Positions 18,404 to 27,903 are shown, counted from the first letter of the stretch. The stretch is 64,000 bases of DNA from Lentzea albida (GCF_900111005.1 NZ_FOFV01000019.1:112365-176364); one strand, 5' to 3'. Notes: generated by a model not told the origin, from the sequence alone. Translations and numbers: made by a program.

Positions 18404-19564
18404 ATGATCCGCAGGAGCGTTGCGGTCGTGGCGCTGGGGTTGATCTCGCTGACCGCCTGCACGGGGACGCCGGAGAGCAAGCCGGTGGCGCAGCAGCAGG
18501 ACGGTGTCGTCGCGCTGAAGGCCACCGAGATCGCCGACCTCGGCCCGGTCGTCACCGACGACCAGGGCTTCACCCTCTACCGGTTCGACGGCGACAGGCC
18601 GGGCGAGTCCACTTGCGACGGTGAGTGCGCCGCGACCTGGCCGCCCGCAACGGTTCCCGGCGAGGACTTCACCGTCAACGGCGTCGACAGGAGCCTCGTC
18701 AGCACCTTCGTCCGCAAGGACGGCAGCCGCCAGCTCCTCGTCGACGGCATGCCGCAGTACCGGTTCGCCAAGGACACCGGGCCCGGCGAGACCAAGGGCC
18801 AGGGCCTGCAGGGCAAGTGGTTCGCGACCGGCACGGACGGCACCCGCACCCAGCTCGCGGCACGGACGGGTGTCGTCGCGGGCCTCGGTGCGGTGCTGAC
18901 CAACAACGCGGGCCTCACGCTCTACCGGTTCGACGGCGACACCGCCCAGCCCCCAACATCCTTTTGCGACGGCAAGTGTGCGGAGAGCTGGCCGCCGGTG
19001 CTGGTCGAGGGCGAGACGCCACGCGTGAAGGGCGTCGACTCCAAGCTGCTCGGCACCATCACCCGCAAGGACGGCAAGAAGCAGCTCACGGTCGCGAACT
19101 GGCCGCAGTACACGTTCAAGAACGACACCAAGCCCGGTGAGGCAAAGGGCGTCGCGGTGGAGAAGTGGTTCGCCACCGCCACCGACGGCAAGAAGGCCCA
19201 GCAGAACAAGGCGATCGCGTTGACCAGCGCGACCGTGGGGGACCTCGGTGTCGTCGCCACGGACTCCGACGGCATGACGCTCTACCGGTTCGACGACGAC
19301 TCCGCCGAACCGCCGACCAGCACCTGCTCCGGCAAGTGCGCGGAGCAGTGGCCGCCCGCCTTCGTCGACGAGGGCTTCCAGGTGCAGGGCGTGGACGCCT
19401 CGCTCGTGGGGACGATCGAGCGGGACGGGAAGAAGCAGCTCACCATCGCAGGGTGGCCGCAGTACCTCTTCGCAGGGGACGAGGTCTGCGGTGATGCCAA
19501 CGGGCAGGGCGTTGGCGGGAAGTGGTGGGCCACCAAGGCCGACGGAAGTCGCGCCGGCCGGTAA
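18404..19564 (+). CDS. Lipoprotein with three secreted repeats (SCO0930-like)
   Basis: A 386-residue lipoprotein: signal sequence ending in the lipobox LTAC (Cys 19), then three tandem copies of the PF03640-type secreted repeat. Each copy has LTLYRFD-x(n)-C-x-G-x-CA-x-x-WPP and ends in a KWFATxxDG-like strand; repeats run about 40-150, 155-260 and 272-380. The fold is extracytoplasmic with a conserved Cys pair per repeat, probably disulphide-bonded. The family occurs beside ECF sigma factors and redox genes in actinobacteria, but none is adjacent here. ATG at 18404 follows AGGAGG-like GGAGGTTCAGG. Biochemical role unknown. Confidence 0.9.
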   Translation: MIRRSVAVVALGLISLTACTGTPESKPVAQQQDGVVALKATEIADLGPVVTDDQGFTLYRFDGDRPGESTCDGECAATWPPATVPGEDFTVNGVDRSLVSTFVRKDGSRQLLVDGMPQYRFAKDTGPGETKGQGLQGKWFATGTDGTRTQLAARTGVVAGLGAVLTNNAGLTLYRFDGDTAQPPTSFCDGKCAESWPPVLVEGETPRVKGVDSKLLGTITRKDGKKQLTVANWPQYTFKNDTKPGEAKGVAVEKWFATATDGKKAQQNKAIALTSATVGDLGVVATDSDGMTLYRFDDDSAEPPTSTCSGKCAEQWPPAFVDEGFQVQGVDASLVGTIERDGKKQLTIAGWPQYLFAGDEVCGDANGQGVGGKWWATKADGSRAGR

Positions 19565-19578
19565 CGGGGGAAAGGGGA

Positions 19579-19613
19579 GGGCCCCGGCGGAAGCGCTTCC
19601 GCCGGGGCCCTTT
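19579..19613. terminator. Bidirectional terminator, perfect 16-bp stem
   Basis: GGGCCCCGGCGGAAGC is followed directly by its exact reverse complement (19579-19610), then TTTC. It sits between the convergent lipoprotein and alpha-galactosidase genes and could terminate both. Confidence 0.85.
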
Positions 19614-19621
19614 CGCACGAC

Positions 19622-21709
19622 CTACTTCAGGCGCAACAACAACGCCTGCTCCGGCTCGAGCACCGGCAGCTGGACCCCGACCGCCGACAGCACGGACCCG
19701 GGCAGCTCCACCGGGCTCCAGTCCGCCGGCTGCCGCTGGCACAGCGCGGGGTGCCCGGCGGGCGCGTCGAACGACACCCGGTACGTCCGCGCCGGGTCGA
19801 GCCCCGGCAGCCGCACCCGGCGCGGCTTGTTCTGCACCGACGTCGCGAGCTGCACGTACCCGAACAGGGCCTCGGACCGGTCCGTCGCCACGACTCCGTG
19901 CACCCAGGCGGCGGGGTCCGGGTGGTCGGCGTGCACGGAGACACCGGTGTGCACCAGCGACCGGACGTCCTTGTAGTACTCGATGGCCGCCTGCAGCCCG
20001 GCGCGTTCCTCGTCGGTGGCCGAGTTGATGTCCCACTCGATGCCGAAGTGCCCGAACATCGCCGCCACCACGCGGAACGACAGGTCGTGCACACGTCCGG
20101 TGGTGTGCGACTTCGTGGGGCCGACGTGCGCGCCCATCAGCTCCGGCGGCAGGAACACTCCGGTCCAGCGCTGGATCAGCTGGCGTTCCAGGGCGTCGTT
20201 GCAGTCCGACGTCCACACGCGGTCGGTGCGCGCGAGCACGCCGAGGTCGATCCGGCCGCCGCCGGACGAGCAGCTCTCGATCTCCACGTGCGGGTGGCGC
20301 AGCCGCAGGTCGTCCAGCAGCCGGTAGAACGCGGCGGTCTGCTCGTGCACGCGCGAGCCGATCAGGTCGCGGTTGTGGTCCCACTTCACGAACGCGATGT
20401 CGTTGTCCGTCAACACCGATGACACGCGCTCCAGGATGTACGCGTACGCCTCGGGATGCGCGATGTTCAACACCTGCTGGTTGCGCGACGGCGGCGGCAG
20501 CAGGCCGGGACGCGGCCCGAGCACCCAGTCCGGGTGCGCGCGGTAGAGGTCCGAGTCCGTGTTGACCATCTCCGGCTCGAACCAGAGGCCGAACTCCATG
20601 CCGAGCGCGCGGACGTGCTTGATCAACGGGGTGAGCCCGTCCGGCCACACGGTCTCGTCGACGAACCAGTCGCCGAGGCCCGCGGAGTCGTCGCGGCGGT
20701 GCCGGAACCAGCCGTCGTCCAGCACGAACCGCTCCACGCCGATCGCGGCGGCCGTGTCCGCCAACGAGGTCAGGCGTGTGAGGTCGTGGTCGAAGTACAC
20801 GGCCTCCCACGTGTTGAGCACGACCGGGCGGGGCCGCAGCGAACGCTCGCGCAGCTGCCGGTGGAAGGCGGCGCTGATGCCGTCGATCCCCTCGGACGAG
20901 TAAGCCGCGTAGATCCACGGCGACTCGTACTCCTGGCCCGCCGCAAGGGTGATCTCGCCCGGCAGCAGGAGCTCGCCACCGCCCAGGACGGGGGAGCCGT
21001 CGACCAGGTTCTCCGCGTACGTCACGTGGTTGCCGCTCCACGCCACGTGCAGCGCCCACACCTCGCCGTCGCGGAACGAGAACCCCGGCGTGCCGGCCAG
21101 CAATCCGATGGTCGCGTCGTGCCCGGTGCGGCCGCGGCGGTTCTCGCGCACCCAGGAGCCGAACTGGAACGCCTGCCGCTGTGGCGCGCGTTCCCGGCTC
21201 CAGCGGCCGGTGAAGTCGAGCAGTTCGCTGGCGTGCGCGGGAACGGGAAGCGCGGTTTCCAGGCCCTCCAGCGAGTACGGCGTGCCGCCGTCGTTGCGGA
21301 CGACGTGCCGCAGGCGGAGCATGCCGGACGGCAACAGCTCCAGCGTGCCGCTCACGGTCAGCTCCGCGGCCTCGTCCGAGGCGACGTACCGGAAGATCGA
21401 GCCCTCGTGGCCGAACGACGTGACCACCAGGGCCGGGGCGAAGTGCTCGCCGCCGCGGTGACCGCGCAGCCCGGGGCGGCCTAGGTACCCGGCGCCGGCG
21501 TCGGGCAGCAGCGCCAACGGGATCGGCGCGTCCGGCGCGTTGTTGGGGTTGGTCCACGACACGGCGTCGGCCAGGCCGCGCAAACCGGCCTGGCCGACGT
21601 CACCGAGCGTGCGCCCCCAGTGCGTCACGACCGGCAGGCTTGTGCCCGCGAGGGTGATGACGACGCTGGAGGTGTCGTCGTGCAGGTGCACGACCTCCGT
21701 GTTGCTCAT
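19622..21709 (-). CDS. Alpha-galactosidase, GH36
   Basis: A 695-residue glycoside hydrolase family 36 enzyme that removes terminal alpha-galactosyl groups from raffinose-type oligosaccharides. An N-terminal beta-supersandwich (1-300) leads to the catalytic barrel: LDDGWFRHRRDD, GLWFEPEMVNTDSDLY, the nucleophile D444 in VKWDHNRD, and the acid/base D502 in WTSDCNDALERQ. The C-terminal beta domain ends LEPEQALLLRLK. No signal peptide, so it is cytosolic. ATG at 21709; GTG at 21733 would add 8 residues. A promoter lies upstream at 21751-21779. No sugar transporter is adjacent. Confidence 0.93.
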   Translation of the reverse strand: MSNTEVVHLHDDTSSVVITLAGTSLPVVTHWGRTLGDVGQAGLRGLADAVSWTNPNNAPDAPIPLALLPDAGAGYLGRPGLRGHRGGEHFAPALVVTSFGHEGSIFRYVASDEAAELTVSGTLELLPSGMLRLRHVVRNDGGTPYSLEGLETALPVPAHASELLDFTGRWSRERAPQRQAFQFGSWVRENRRGRTGHDATIGLLAGTPGFSFRDGEVWALHVAWSGNHVTYAENLVDGSPVLGGGELLLPGEITLAAGQEYESPWIYAAYSSEGIDGISAAFHRQLRERSLRPRPVVLNTWEAVYFDHDLTRLTSLADTAAAIGVERFVLDDGWFRHRRDDSAGLGDWFVDETVWPDGLTPLIKHVRALGMEFGLWFEPEMVNTDSDLYRAHPDWVLGPRPGLLPPPSRNQQVLNIAHPEAYAYILERVSSVLTDNDIAFVKWDHNRDLIGSRVHEQTAAFYRLLDDLRLRHPHVEIESCSSGGGRIDLGVLARTDRVWTSDCNDALERQLIQRWTGVFLPPELMGAHVGPTKSHTTGRVHDLSFRVVAAMFGHFGIEWDINSATDEERAGLQAAIEYYKDVRSLVHTGVSVHADHPDPAAWVHGVVATDRSEALFGYVQLATSVQNKPRRVRLPGLDPARTYRVSFDAPAGHPALCQRQPADWSPVELPGSVLSAVGVQLPVLEPEQALLLRLK

Positions 21710-21750
21710 GCGGGCCCCGTCCACATCAAACACAAATGAACATTGTGCCG

Positions 21751-21779
21751 ATCCTCAGATGCAGGGCCCGCGTTGTCAA
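21751..21779 (-). promoter_or_regulatory. Sigma-70-type promoter of the alpha-galactosidase gene
   Basis: On the minus strand TTGACA (21774-21779) is separated by 17 bp from GAGGAT (21751-21756), a 6/6 -35 and a near-consensus actinobacterial -10 (TAGGAT). The start codon is 42 bp downstream of the -10. Confidence 0.6.
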
Positions 21780-21807
21780 GCGTTCGAAATTGTTGAGTTG
21801 TGTCCGG

Positions 21808-23205
21808 TTAGACGACCAGGCTGAGCAGCGCCGCGACCACGAAACCGACCACGGAGAGGATGGTCTCGACGACCGTCCACGACTGCAGCGTCTCCTTCAC
21901 CGACAGGCCGAAGTACCGCGACACGATCCAGAACCCGCCGTCGTTCACGTGCGAGGCGATGATCGAACCGGACGCGATGGCCATGACGACCAGGGCGAGC
22001 TGCGGCTGCGAGTAGTTCAGGTCCGCGAGCGTCGGTGCCACGATGCCCGCGGTCGTCACGATCGCGACCGTCGCCGAACCCTGCGCGATGCGGATGACGC
22101 AGCTGATCACGTACGCCAGCGCGATCACCGGCAGGCCGATGCCCGACAGCTCGTTCGCGAGCGTCTTGCCGATGCCCGTCGCGGCCAGCACGGCGCCGAA
22201 GAAACCACCGGCACCGACCACAAGCAGGATCATCGCGACCGGCTTCAGGGAGGCGCCGCTCAGCTCCGCGACCTTCTCGCGGGTCATGCCGCGGCGGAAA
22301 CCCAGCAGCCAGAACGCGAGCAGCACCGAGATCGTCAGCGCCACCGCGGGCGTGCCGAAGAACGTCGCCACCGAGTACAGCCGCGATCCCTTGGTCAGCA
22401 GGATCGACCCGAACGTGCCCGCGAGGATCAGCACCAGTGGCAGGCCGATGATCGAGAGCACCAGGCCGAGCGACGGCGGTTCGCGGTCGCCGTTCTCCTC
22501 GCGCGCCGCCTCGGCCGCCGCCAGCATCTCCTCCGGTACCGGCACGTTGATGCGCTTGCCGATCCAGTAGGCGTACAGGATGCCGCCGACGAACCAGGAC
22601 GGGATCGCCACCGCGAGGCCCATGATGATGATCCAGCCGAGCGAGACGCCGAGCAGACCGGCCGCCGCCACCGGTCCGGGGTGAGGCGGCATGAACGCGT
22701 GCATGACCGAAAGGCCCGCCAGCAAAGGCATGCTGAACAGCACGATCGACTTGCCCGACCGCTTGGCCGCCACGTAGACGAGCGGTGCGAGGACGAAGAT
22801 GCCGATGTCGAAGAAGACCGGCACACCGAAGATCAGACCGGCGAGACCGATCGCAACGGGCGCGCGCTTCTCGCCGAACGCGTTCATCAGCTTGTCCATC
22901 AGCACCTGCGCGCCGCCGGACGCCTCGAGGATCGCGCCGAGCAGCGTGCCGAGACCGATGATCGCGGCGATGTGGCCGAGGATCGAGCCGAAGCCCTTCT
23001 CCAGCAACGAGTCCGAGGCCTTCTGCGCCGAGCCGACCAGCGTCTCCACCGGCACGCCCGCCAAGAGGGCGACCAGCAGGGCGACGACGATCAGCGCGAT
23101 GAACGGCTCGACCTTGAACTTGATGATCAGCAGGAGCAGCACCGCGATGCTGACCACCGCGAGGGTCAGCAGACCCGGAGTTGAGTATTGCAACCAGTCG
23201 ATCAC
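21808..23205 (-). CDS. GntP-family sugar-acid:H+ symporter
   Basis: A 465-residue permease with about 12-14 hydrophobic segments. The family fingerprints are visible: GFGSILGHIAAIIGLGTLLGAILEASGGA, GVPVFFDIGIFVLAPL and SHVNDGGFWIVSRYFGL. GntP transporters import gluconate and related sugar acids with protons. The GTG start overlaps the D-aminoacylase stop (GTGA, 23202-23205). It is the third gene of the operon deaminase-deacylase-permease, so its cargo is probably the deacylase substrate, for example an N-acetylated amino-sugar acid. Confidence 0.92.
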   Translation of the reverse strand: MIDWLQYSTPGLLTLAVVSIAVLLLLIIKFKVEPFIALIVVALLVALLAGVPVETLVGSAQKASDSLLEKGFGSILGHIAAIIGLGTLLGAILEASGGAQVLMDKLMNAFGEKRAPVAIGLAGLIFGVPVFFDIGIFVLAPLVYVAAKRSGKSIVLFSMPLLAGLSVMHAFMPPHPGPVAAAGLLGVSLGWIIIMGLAVAIPSWFVGGILYAYWIGKRINVPVPEEMLAAAEAAREENGDREPPSLGLVLSIIGLPLVLILAGTFGSILLTKGSRLYSVATFFGTPAVALTISVLLAFWLLGFRRGMTREKVAELSGASLKPVAMILLVVGAGGFFGAVLAATGIGKTLANELSGIGLPVIALAYVISCVIRIAQGSATVAIVTTAGIVAPTLADLNYSQPQLALVVMAIASGSIIASHVNDGGFWIVSRYFGLSVKETLQSWTVVETILSVVGFVVAALLSLVV

Positions 23206-24785
23206 GGGCGGCTCCTGAGTGAATGGCCTGGCAATGAGCCGGTGGCGGTTCCGTCGTCGATCACCGTCACCCCGTTGCAGAACACGTACGGGATGCCGGC
23301 TGCCTGCTGCCGAGGCTGGTCGAAGGTCGCCGTGTCGGCGATCGTCGAGGGATCGAACAGCACCAGGTCGGCCGCGTAGCCCTCGCGGACCAGACCCCGG
23401 TCGGTGAGCCGCAAGCGCTTGGCGGCACGGCCGGTGAGGTGCTCGACGCACTCCTCCAGGCTCAGCACGCCCAGCTCGCGGACGTAGCGCGCGAAGTAGC
23501 GGGGGAACGTCCCCCACGCGCGCGGATGAGGCCGGTCGCCGACCAGCAGCCCGTCGCTGCCGCCGGTGTGCGCCGGATGCTTCATGATCGCCTGCACGTT
23601 CTCCTCGTGGCCCACGTGCATGAGGCACGAGGTACCCATGCGCTCGTCGACCAACACGTCGAAGTACAGCTCGGCCGGGGTGCGCCCGAGCCGGGCCGCG
23701 GACCGCAGGACGCTGGACCCGACGAGGTGCGCGTTGCGCTCGTCGCGGACGCCGTTGATCTCGATCGAGTCCCAGTCGACGGGCACGCCGTGGCAGCCGT
23801 CCGACCCGATCTCCTCGATCTCCTCGCGGATGCGCTCGCGGGTGTCCACATCGGACAACCTTGCCAGCGCGCTGTCCGGCCCGCCCTCCGTGGCCCACGA
23901 CGGCAGCAGCGCGGACAGGTAGGTCGCGCCCGGCAGGTACGGGTAGGTGTCGAGTGAGATGTCGGCGCCGTTCGCGATGGCGTCGTCGAGGAGCTCGAGC
24001 AGCTCGGGTGCCTTGCCCTTGTTCACCGGGAAGTTCATGGTGGCGTGCGCGAGGTGCAGCGCGCAGCCGGACCGCTTCGAGACGTCCACCATCTCGGCGT
24101 ACGCCTCCAGCGCGCCGGCGCCGTAGCTGCGGTGGTGCGGGCTGTAGAAGCCGTTGTGCCGCCCGACGACCTCGCAGAGCTGCACGAGCTCGGACGTGTC
24201 CGCGTACATGCCGGGCGTGTAGGTGAGGCCGGACGACATGCCCACCGCGCCCTCCGCAAGCGATTGCGCGAGGACGGACCTCATGGTGTCCATTTCGGAC
24301 TCGGTGGGTGTGCGGTCGTCCCAGCCGACGACGAGCATCCGCAGCGTCCCCTGCGGCACCAGGTAGGCGGCGTTCACCGCGATGCCCCGGTCGAGCCGGT
24401 CGAGGTACTCGCCGACCGACCGCCAGTTCCAGTCGAAGCCCGGCGGGTCGTCGTTCCACCCGGCGAGCTGACCGCGCAGCGTCGCGAGCACCTCGTCGTT
24501 CACCGGCGCGTAGGACAGCCCGTCCTGGCCGAGCACCTCGGTCGTGACGCCCTGCGAGACCTTCGCCAGGTGGTCGGGCTCGGCGAGGACCCGCAGGTCC
24601 GAGTGCGAGTGCATGTCGATGAACCCCGGCGCGAGCACCAGCCCGTCCGCGTCGATCGACCGCGTGGCCGAGATCCCGCTGCCGATGGACGAGATCCGGC
24701 CGTCCTTGATCCCCACGTCCGCCTGGTACGCGGGTGCGCCCGTGCCGTCGGCGACCAGCGGTCCGCGCAGGACGACGTCCTCCAT
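23202..24785 (-). CDS. D-aminoacylase-family amidohydrolase
   Basis: A 527-residue zinc amidohydrolase. The TIM-barrel entry GLVLAPGFIDMHSHSD holds metal ligands H59 and H61, and later histidines are in FYSPHHRSYGAG and LHLAHATMNFP, with the catalytic Asp region in HTGGSDGLLVGD. The classical D-aminoacylase Cys ligand (GNCG motif) is replaced by Asp in GQDGLSYAP. The family removes N-acyl groups from D-amino acids. In this operon, followed by a PLP deaminase and a KDG-type kinase, deacetylation of N-acetyl-D-glucosaminate is a plausible task. ATG at 24785, 15 nt after the deaminase stop. Confidence 0.88.
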   Translation of the reverse strand: MEDVVLRGPLVADGTGAPAYQADVGIKDGRISSIGSGISATRSIDADGLVLAPGFIDMHSHSDLRVLAEPDHLAKVSQGVTTEVLGQDGLSYAPVNDEVLATLRGQLAGWNDDPPGFDWNWRSVGEYLDRLDRGIAVNAAYLVPQGTLRMLVVGWDDRTPTESEMDTMRSVLAQSLAEGAVGMSSGLTYTPGMYADTSELVQLCEVVGRHNGFYSPHHRSYGAGALEAYAEMVDVSKRSGCALHLAHATMNFPVNKGKAPELLELLDDAIANGADISLDTYPYLPGATYLSALLPSWATEGGPDSALARLSDVDTRERIREEIEEIGSDGCHGVPVDWDSIEINGVRDERNAHLVGSSVLRSAARLGRTPAELYFDVLVDERMGTSCLMHVGHEENVQAIMKHPAHTGGSDGLLVGDRPHPRAWGTFPRYFARYVRELGVLSLEECVEHLTGRAAKRLRLTDRGLVREGYAADLVLFDPSTIADTATFDQPRQQAAGIPYVFCNGVTVIDDGTATGSLPGHSLRSRP

Positions 24786-24800
24786 GGCAGCACTCCTCTT

Positions 24801-26093
24801 CTAGAAGTAGGTACGGATCAGGTCGACCACGGTCGTGCCGCGCACGACCGGGATGAGCTGCCACTTGTCGAACACCGTGCAGGGGTGGGACAGGCCGAGC
24901 CCCACCCAGTCGCCCACCCGGACCGTGGACTCCGGCCCGAGGGACAGGAAGGCGTGCTGGTCGTTCAGCGCGGTGATCCTCGCTCCGGCCAGCGGGGCGA
25001 TCGCGCCGTCGCCGCGGCGCACGAGCTGCGGTTCCGGCAGGCCCTCGTCGAACGACGCGTCGCGCTTGCCGATCGTCAGCAGCGCCAGGTCGCGCTGCGG
25101 CCGTGACGTCACCTGGGCCCACGCCCTGAGCGCGGGCTTGAACGGCTCCACGCCGTCGATCCGCGCGAACGGCGAGATCCCGCGGTAGAAGCCGTCGTCG
25201 TGCGTGATGTACGCGCCGCTGCGCAGCACCGGTGTCACCGGGAACGGCCACGGCTGCGACAACGTGGCGGCCACCTGGTCGAAGTAAGCGCTGCCGCCGG
25301 CGGTCACGACCACCGAGTCCAGCTCGTCGAGCAGCCCCGCGTCGGCGAGGCGCAGCACGAGCGTGCGCAGGTCGGTGAGGTATCCGTCCACAACGGACTG
25401 GGAGGCTTCGGAGGCGTCGTGCGCCAGCGCGCCCTCGTAGCCGCCGGCGCCGACGAGCCGCAGCACGGGGCTCTGGTCGACCGCCCGCGCGACGGCCAGC
25501 GCCGTCTCCAGGTCGCGGGCACCCGTCCGGCCGCCGGGGGCACCGAGCTCGACGATCACGTCGACCGGGCGTGAGGGTTGGAGCTCCTGCAACGTCTCGC
25601 TCATCAGCGTGACGCCGGCCTCGGAGTCGGCCCAGCAGCTGAACTCGAAGGCCGGGTCGGCGTCCAGTTCGCGGACGAGCCAGCGCAACGCGGCCGGGTC
25701 GAGGAGCTGGTTCGCCAGCAGGATTCGGGAGACGCCGAACGCCCGGTAGACGCGCAGCTGGGAGGCGTTGGCCGCGGTGAGACCCCAGACGCCGTGCTCG
25801 ACCTGCCGCTGGAACAGCTGCGGCGCCATCGTCGTCTTGCCGTGCGGGGCCAGCTTCACGCCGTGGTTGTCGCACCACTTGGCCATCGTTGTCAGGTTGT
25901 GCGCCAGCGCGTCCTCGTCGAGCACGACGAGCGGCCCGACGAACTCGTCGGCGAACAGGTCGAGGCGCCGCTCGGCGACCTCGCCGATCGTCGACCCGAA
26001 CGTGCTCGACGGCAAGCCCTTGAAGCGCCAGCTGACCTGTTCCGACCTGATGTCCGCGACGGCCGCGAGGTCCATCTCCATCAGATGTTGCAT
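24801..26093 (-). CDS. Fold-type III PLP deaminase (D-serine/D-threonine/D-glucosaminate dehydratase family)
   Basis: A 430-residue alanine-racemase-fold PLP enzyme. The PLP lysine K86 lies in LAPHGKTTMAPQLFQ, and C-terminal metal ligands are H403 and C405 in LSHPCTVFDKW, as in D-serine dehydratase and D-threonine aldolase. Such enzymes eliminate water and ammonia from a D-amino hydroxy acid. D-glucosaminate dehydratases are in the same fold and give 2-keto-3-deoxygluconate. The start ATG at 26093 lies inside the GTTGCA palindrome; ATG at 26081 is possible. First gene of the minus-strand operon. Confidence 0.87.
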   Translation of the reverse strand: MQHLMEMDLAAVADIRSEQVSWRFKGLPSSTFGSTIGEVAERRLDLFADEFVGPLVVLDEDALAHNLTTMAKWCDNHGVKLAPHGKTTMAPQLFQRQVEHGVWGLTAANASQLRVYRAFGVSRILLANQLLDPAALRWLVRELDADPAFEFSCWADSEAGVTLMSETLQELQPSRPVDVIVELGAPGGRTGARDLETALAVARAVDQSPVLRLVGAGGYEGALAHDASEASQSVVDGYLTDLRTLVLRLADAGLLDELDSVVVTAGGSAYFDQVAATLSQPWPFPVTPVLRSGAYITHDDGFYRGISPFARIDGVEPFKPALRAWAQVTSRPQRDLALLTIGKRDASFDEGLPEPQLVRRGDGAIAPLAGARITALNDQHAFLSLGPESTVRVGDWVGLGLSHPCTVFDKWQLIPVVRGTTVVDLIRTYF

Positions 26094-26103
26094 ATTTTGC
26101 AAC
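26087..26103. promoter_or_regulatory. Operator-like palindrome at the deaminase start
   Basis: GTTGCATATTTTGCAAC is a perfect inverted repeat (GTTGCA, 5-bp AT spacer, TGCAAC). It covers the deaminase start codon at 26091-26093 and lies 75 bp from the divergent kinase start. It is the best candidate binding site for the IclR regulator encoded in the cluster. Confidence 0.6.
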
Positions 26104-26178
26104 TCCCATTGCGCGATGTGATGCTGAGTTGTGTAGCATTCGGTCTCGCCGCCGTCAACGAACACCTCTGGAGCGCGC

Positions 26179-27144
26179 ATGCGGTTCGATCACGTCGGCG
26201 GTGTCGTGTGTCTCGGCGAGACCATGGTGATGATGGTTCCGGCTGAACCCGGACCCGTGCATCTGGTGCGCACGTGGCATCGCGCCGTCGGGGGCGCAGA
26301 GTCCAACGTCGCCATGCACCTGACGCGCCTCGGCGTGCGGTCGTCCTGGGTCAGCGCCGTCGGCGACGACTCGTTCGGCATGGCGGTGCTCGACACCGTC
26401 GGCGGCTACGGCGTGGACGTCTCGCAGGTCCGGGTCGACCCGACCCGCCCGACCGGCCTCTACGTCAAGGAGGCCTCGCCGCACGGCAGCCCGGTGCGCT
26501 ACTACCGGCGCGGCTCGGCGGCCTCGGGCATGGGGCTCGAGATGATCGACCGCCTCGGCCTCGGCGAGGTGAAGCTGGTGCACGTCAGCGGCATCACGCC
26601 GGCCCTGTCCGACTCGTGCCTCGCGATGATGCGCGAGCTGCTGCGCAGACCGCGGCACGGGTTCCGGATCTCGTTCGACCTGAACTGGCGGCCCGCGCTG
26701 TGGGCGGGCCGCGACCCCCGCGTGCTGCGCGAGCTCGCGGACCTGGCGGACGTCGTCCTGGCAGGGTCCGACGAGGCGGAGCTGGTGTGGGGCACCGGAG
26801 ATCCCCAGCGGCTGCGGCGGTTGCTGCCCGGCCCGGTGTCGCTGGTGGTCAAGCAGGGCGCCGACGGGGCGACGCTGCTGGAGGACGGCGCGTCGTACTT
26901 CGAGCCGGCGCTGAAGGTCGAGGTCGTGGAGCCGGTCGGCGCGGGTGACGCGTTCGCGGCGGGCTTCCTCGCGGCCACCCTCGCGGGGGAGGGCCCGTCG
27001 GTGCGGCTGCGCGCCGGGCACCTGCAGGCGGCGTCCGCTTTGCTCACCGCGGAGGACGTCGGAGATCCTTTGCCGGACGACGTGACGGATCCGCTGCTGC
27101 GCGCCGACCCGCGGACCTGGGCGTCCGCCCGCCTGGAGGTCTGA
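26179..27144 (+). CDS. PfkB-family sugar kinase, 2-keto-3-deoxygluconate kinase-like
   Basis: A 321-residue ribokinase-fold kinase. The N-terminal VVCLGETMVMMVP and GGAESNVAMHLTRLG bind sugar. FDLNWRPALW matches the D-x-N-x-R-x-x-LW signature I associate with KDG kinases. The ATP/anion-hole motif is VEPVGAGDAFAAGFLAA with catalytic Asp in GAGDAF. It would phosphorylate 2-keto-3-deoxygluconate to KDPG, which fits the divergent deaminase that can make KDG. No KDPG aldolase is in the window. ATG at 26179; stop abuts the iclR start. Confidence 0.85.
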   Translation: MRFDHVGGVVCLGETMVMMVPAEPGPVHLVRTWHRAVGGAESNVAMHLTRLGVRSSWVSAVGDDSFGMAVLDTVGGYGVDVSQVRVDPTRPTGLYVKEASPHGSPVRYYRRGSAASGMGLEMIDRLGLGEVKLVHVSGITPALSDSCLAMMRELLRRPRHGFRISFDLNWRPALWAGRDPRVLRELADLADVVLAGSDEAELVWGTGDPQRLRRLLPGPVSLVVKQGADGATLLEDGASYFEPALKVEVVEPVGAGDAFAAGFLAATLAGEGPSVRLRAGHLQAASALLTAEDVGDPLPDDVTDPLLRADPRTWASARLEV

Positions 27145-27891
27145 ATGAGCCAGAGCCTCGACAGAGCGCTCACCCTGGTGAGCCAGCTCGCGACGGGACC
27201 GAAGACGCTGGACGAGCTGTCCGGCGTCATCGGCGTGCACAAGTCGACGACGTTGCGGCTGCTGCGCACCCTGGAGTCGCACCGGTTCGTGCAACGCGAC
27301 GGCGTGCACCACTACCGCCTCGGCACCGCCCTCTTCGACCTCGCGAACCTCGCCCTGGAGGAACGCGACGTCCGCCGCGCGGCCGAACCGGCGTTGCGCG
27401 AGCTGAACTCCCGCCTCGGCCACACCGTCCACCTCGCGTCCTACGAGGACGGTGAGGTGATCTACATCGACAAGTACGAGTCGCGCCACCAGATGCGCAT
27501 GTACTCGCGCATCGGCCGCCGCGCGCCGTTGCACTGCACGGCCGTCGCGAAGGTCCTGCTGGCCGACCTGTCCGCGTCCGCGTTGCAGAAGGTGCTGGCG
27601 GGCATGGAGTTCCCGAAGCTGACCGAGAACACCATCCTGGGTCCCGCCGCGTACCTCGCCGAGCTGGACCGCGTGCGCGCCAACGGCTACGCCGTCGACA
27701 ACTCCGAGCACGAGGACTTCATCCACTGCATCGCCGCCCCGATCAGGGGTGCGCGCGGCGAGGTGCTCGCGGCCGTCTCGATGTCCGTGCCGAAGGTGCT
27801 GCTCGACTACGACGGCCTGCTCTCACACCTGCCAGACCTGCTCGCCACCGCCGAGGCCGCTTCGGCCGAATGCGGTTTTGTTCCAAGGTAA
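27145..27891 (+). CDS. IclR-family transcriptional regulator
   Basis: A 248-residue IclR regulator. The winged HTH (residues about 3-65) reads RALTLVSQLATGPKTLDELS, HKSTTLRLLRTLESHRFVQR. The C-terminal GAF-like effector domain has LHCTAVAKVLLADLS and CIAAPIRGARGEVLAAVSMS. Its ATG follows the kinase stop immediately, so kinase, regulator and ridA are one operon divergent from the deaminase operon. It probably controls both through the GTTGCA palindrome at 26087-26103. A sugar acid such as KDG is the likely effector by analogy with KdgR-type IclR proteins. Confidence 0.9.
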   Translation: MSQSLDRALTLVSQLATGPKTLDELSGVIGVHKSTTLRLLRTLESHRFVQRDGVHHYRLGTALFDLANLALEERDVRRAAEPALRELNSRLGHTVHLASYEDGEVIYIDKYESRHQMRMYSRIGRRAPLHCTAVAKVLLADLSASALQKVLAGMEFPKLTENTILGPAAYLAELDRVRANGYAVDNSEHEDFIHCIAAPIRGARGEVLAAVSMSVPKVLLDYDGLLSHLPDLLATAEAASAECGFVPR

Positions 27892-27903
27892 AGGGGAAAT
27901 CCG

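Noticed and set aside
21736..23184. 482-residue plus-strand frame antisense to gntP
   Set aside because: Low-complexity His/Arg/Asp composition typical of antisense to membrane-protein codons.
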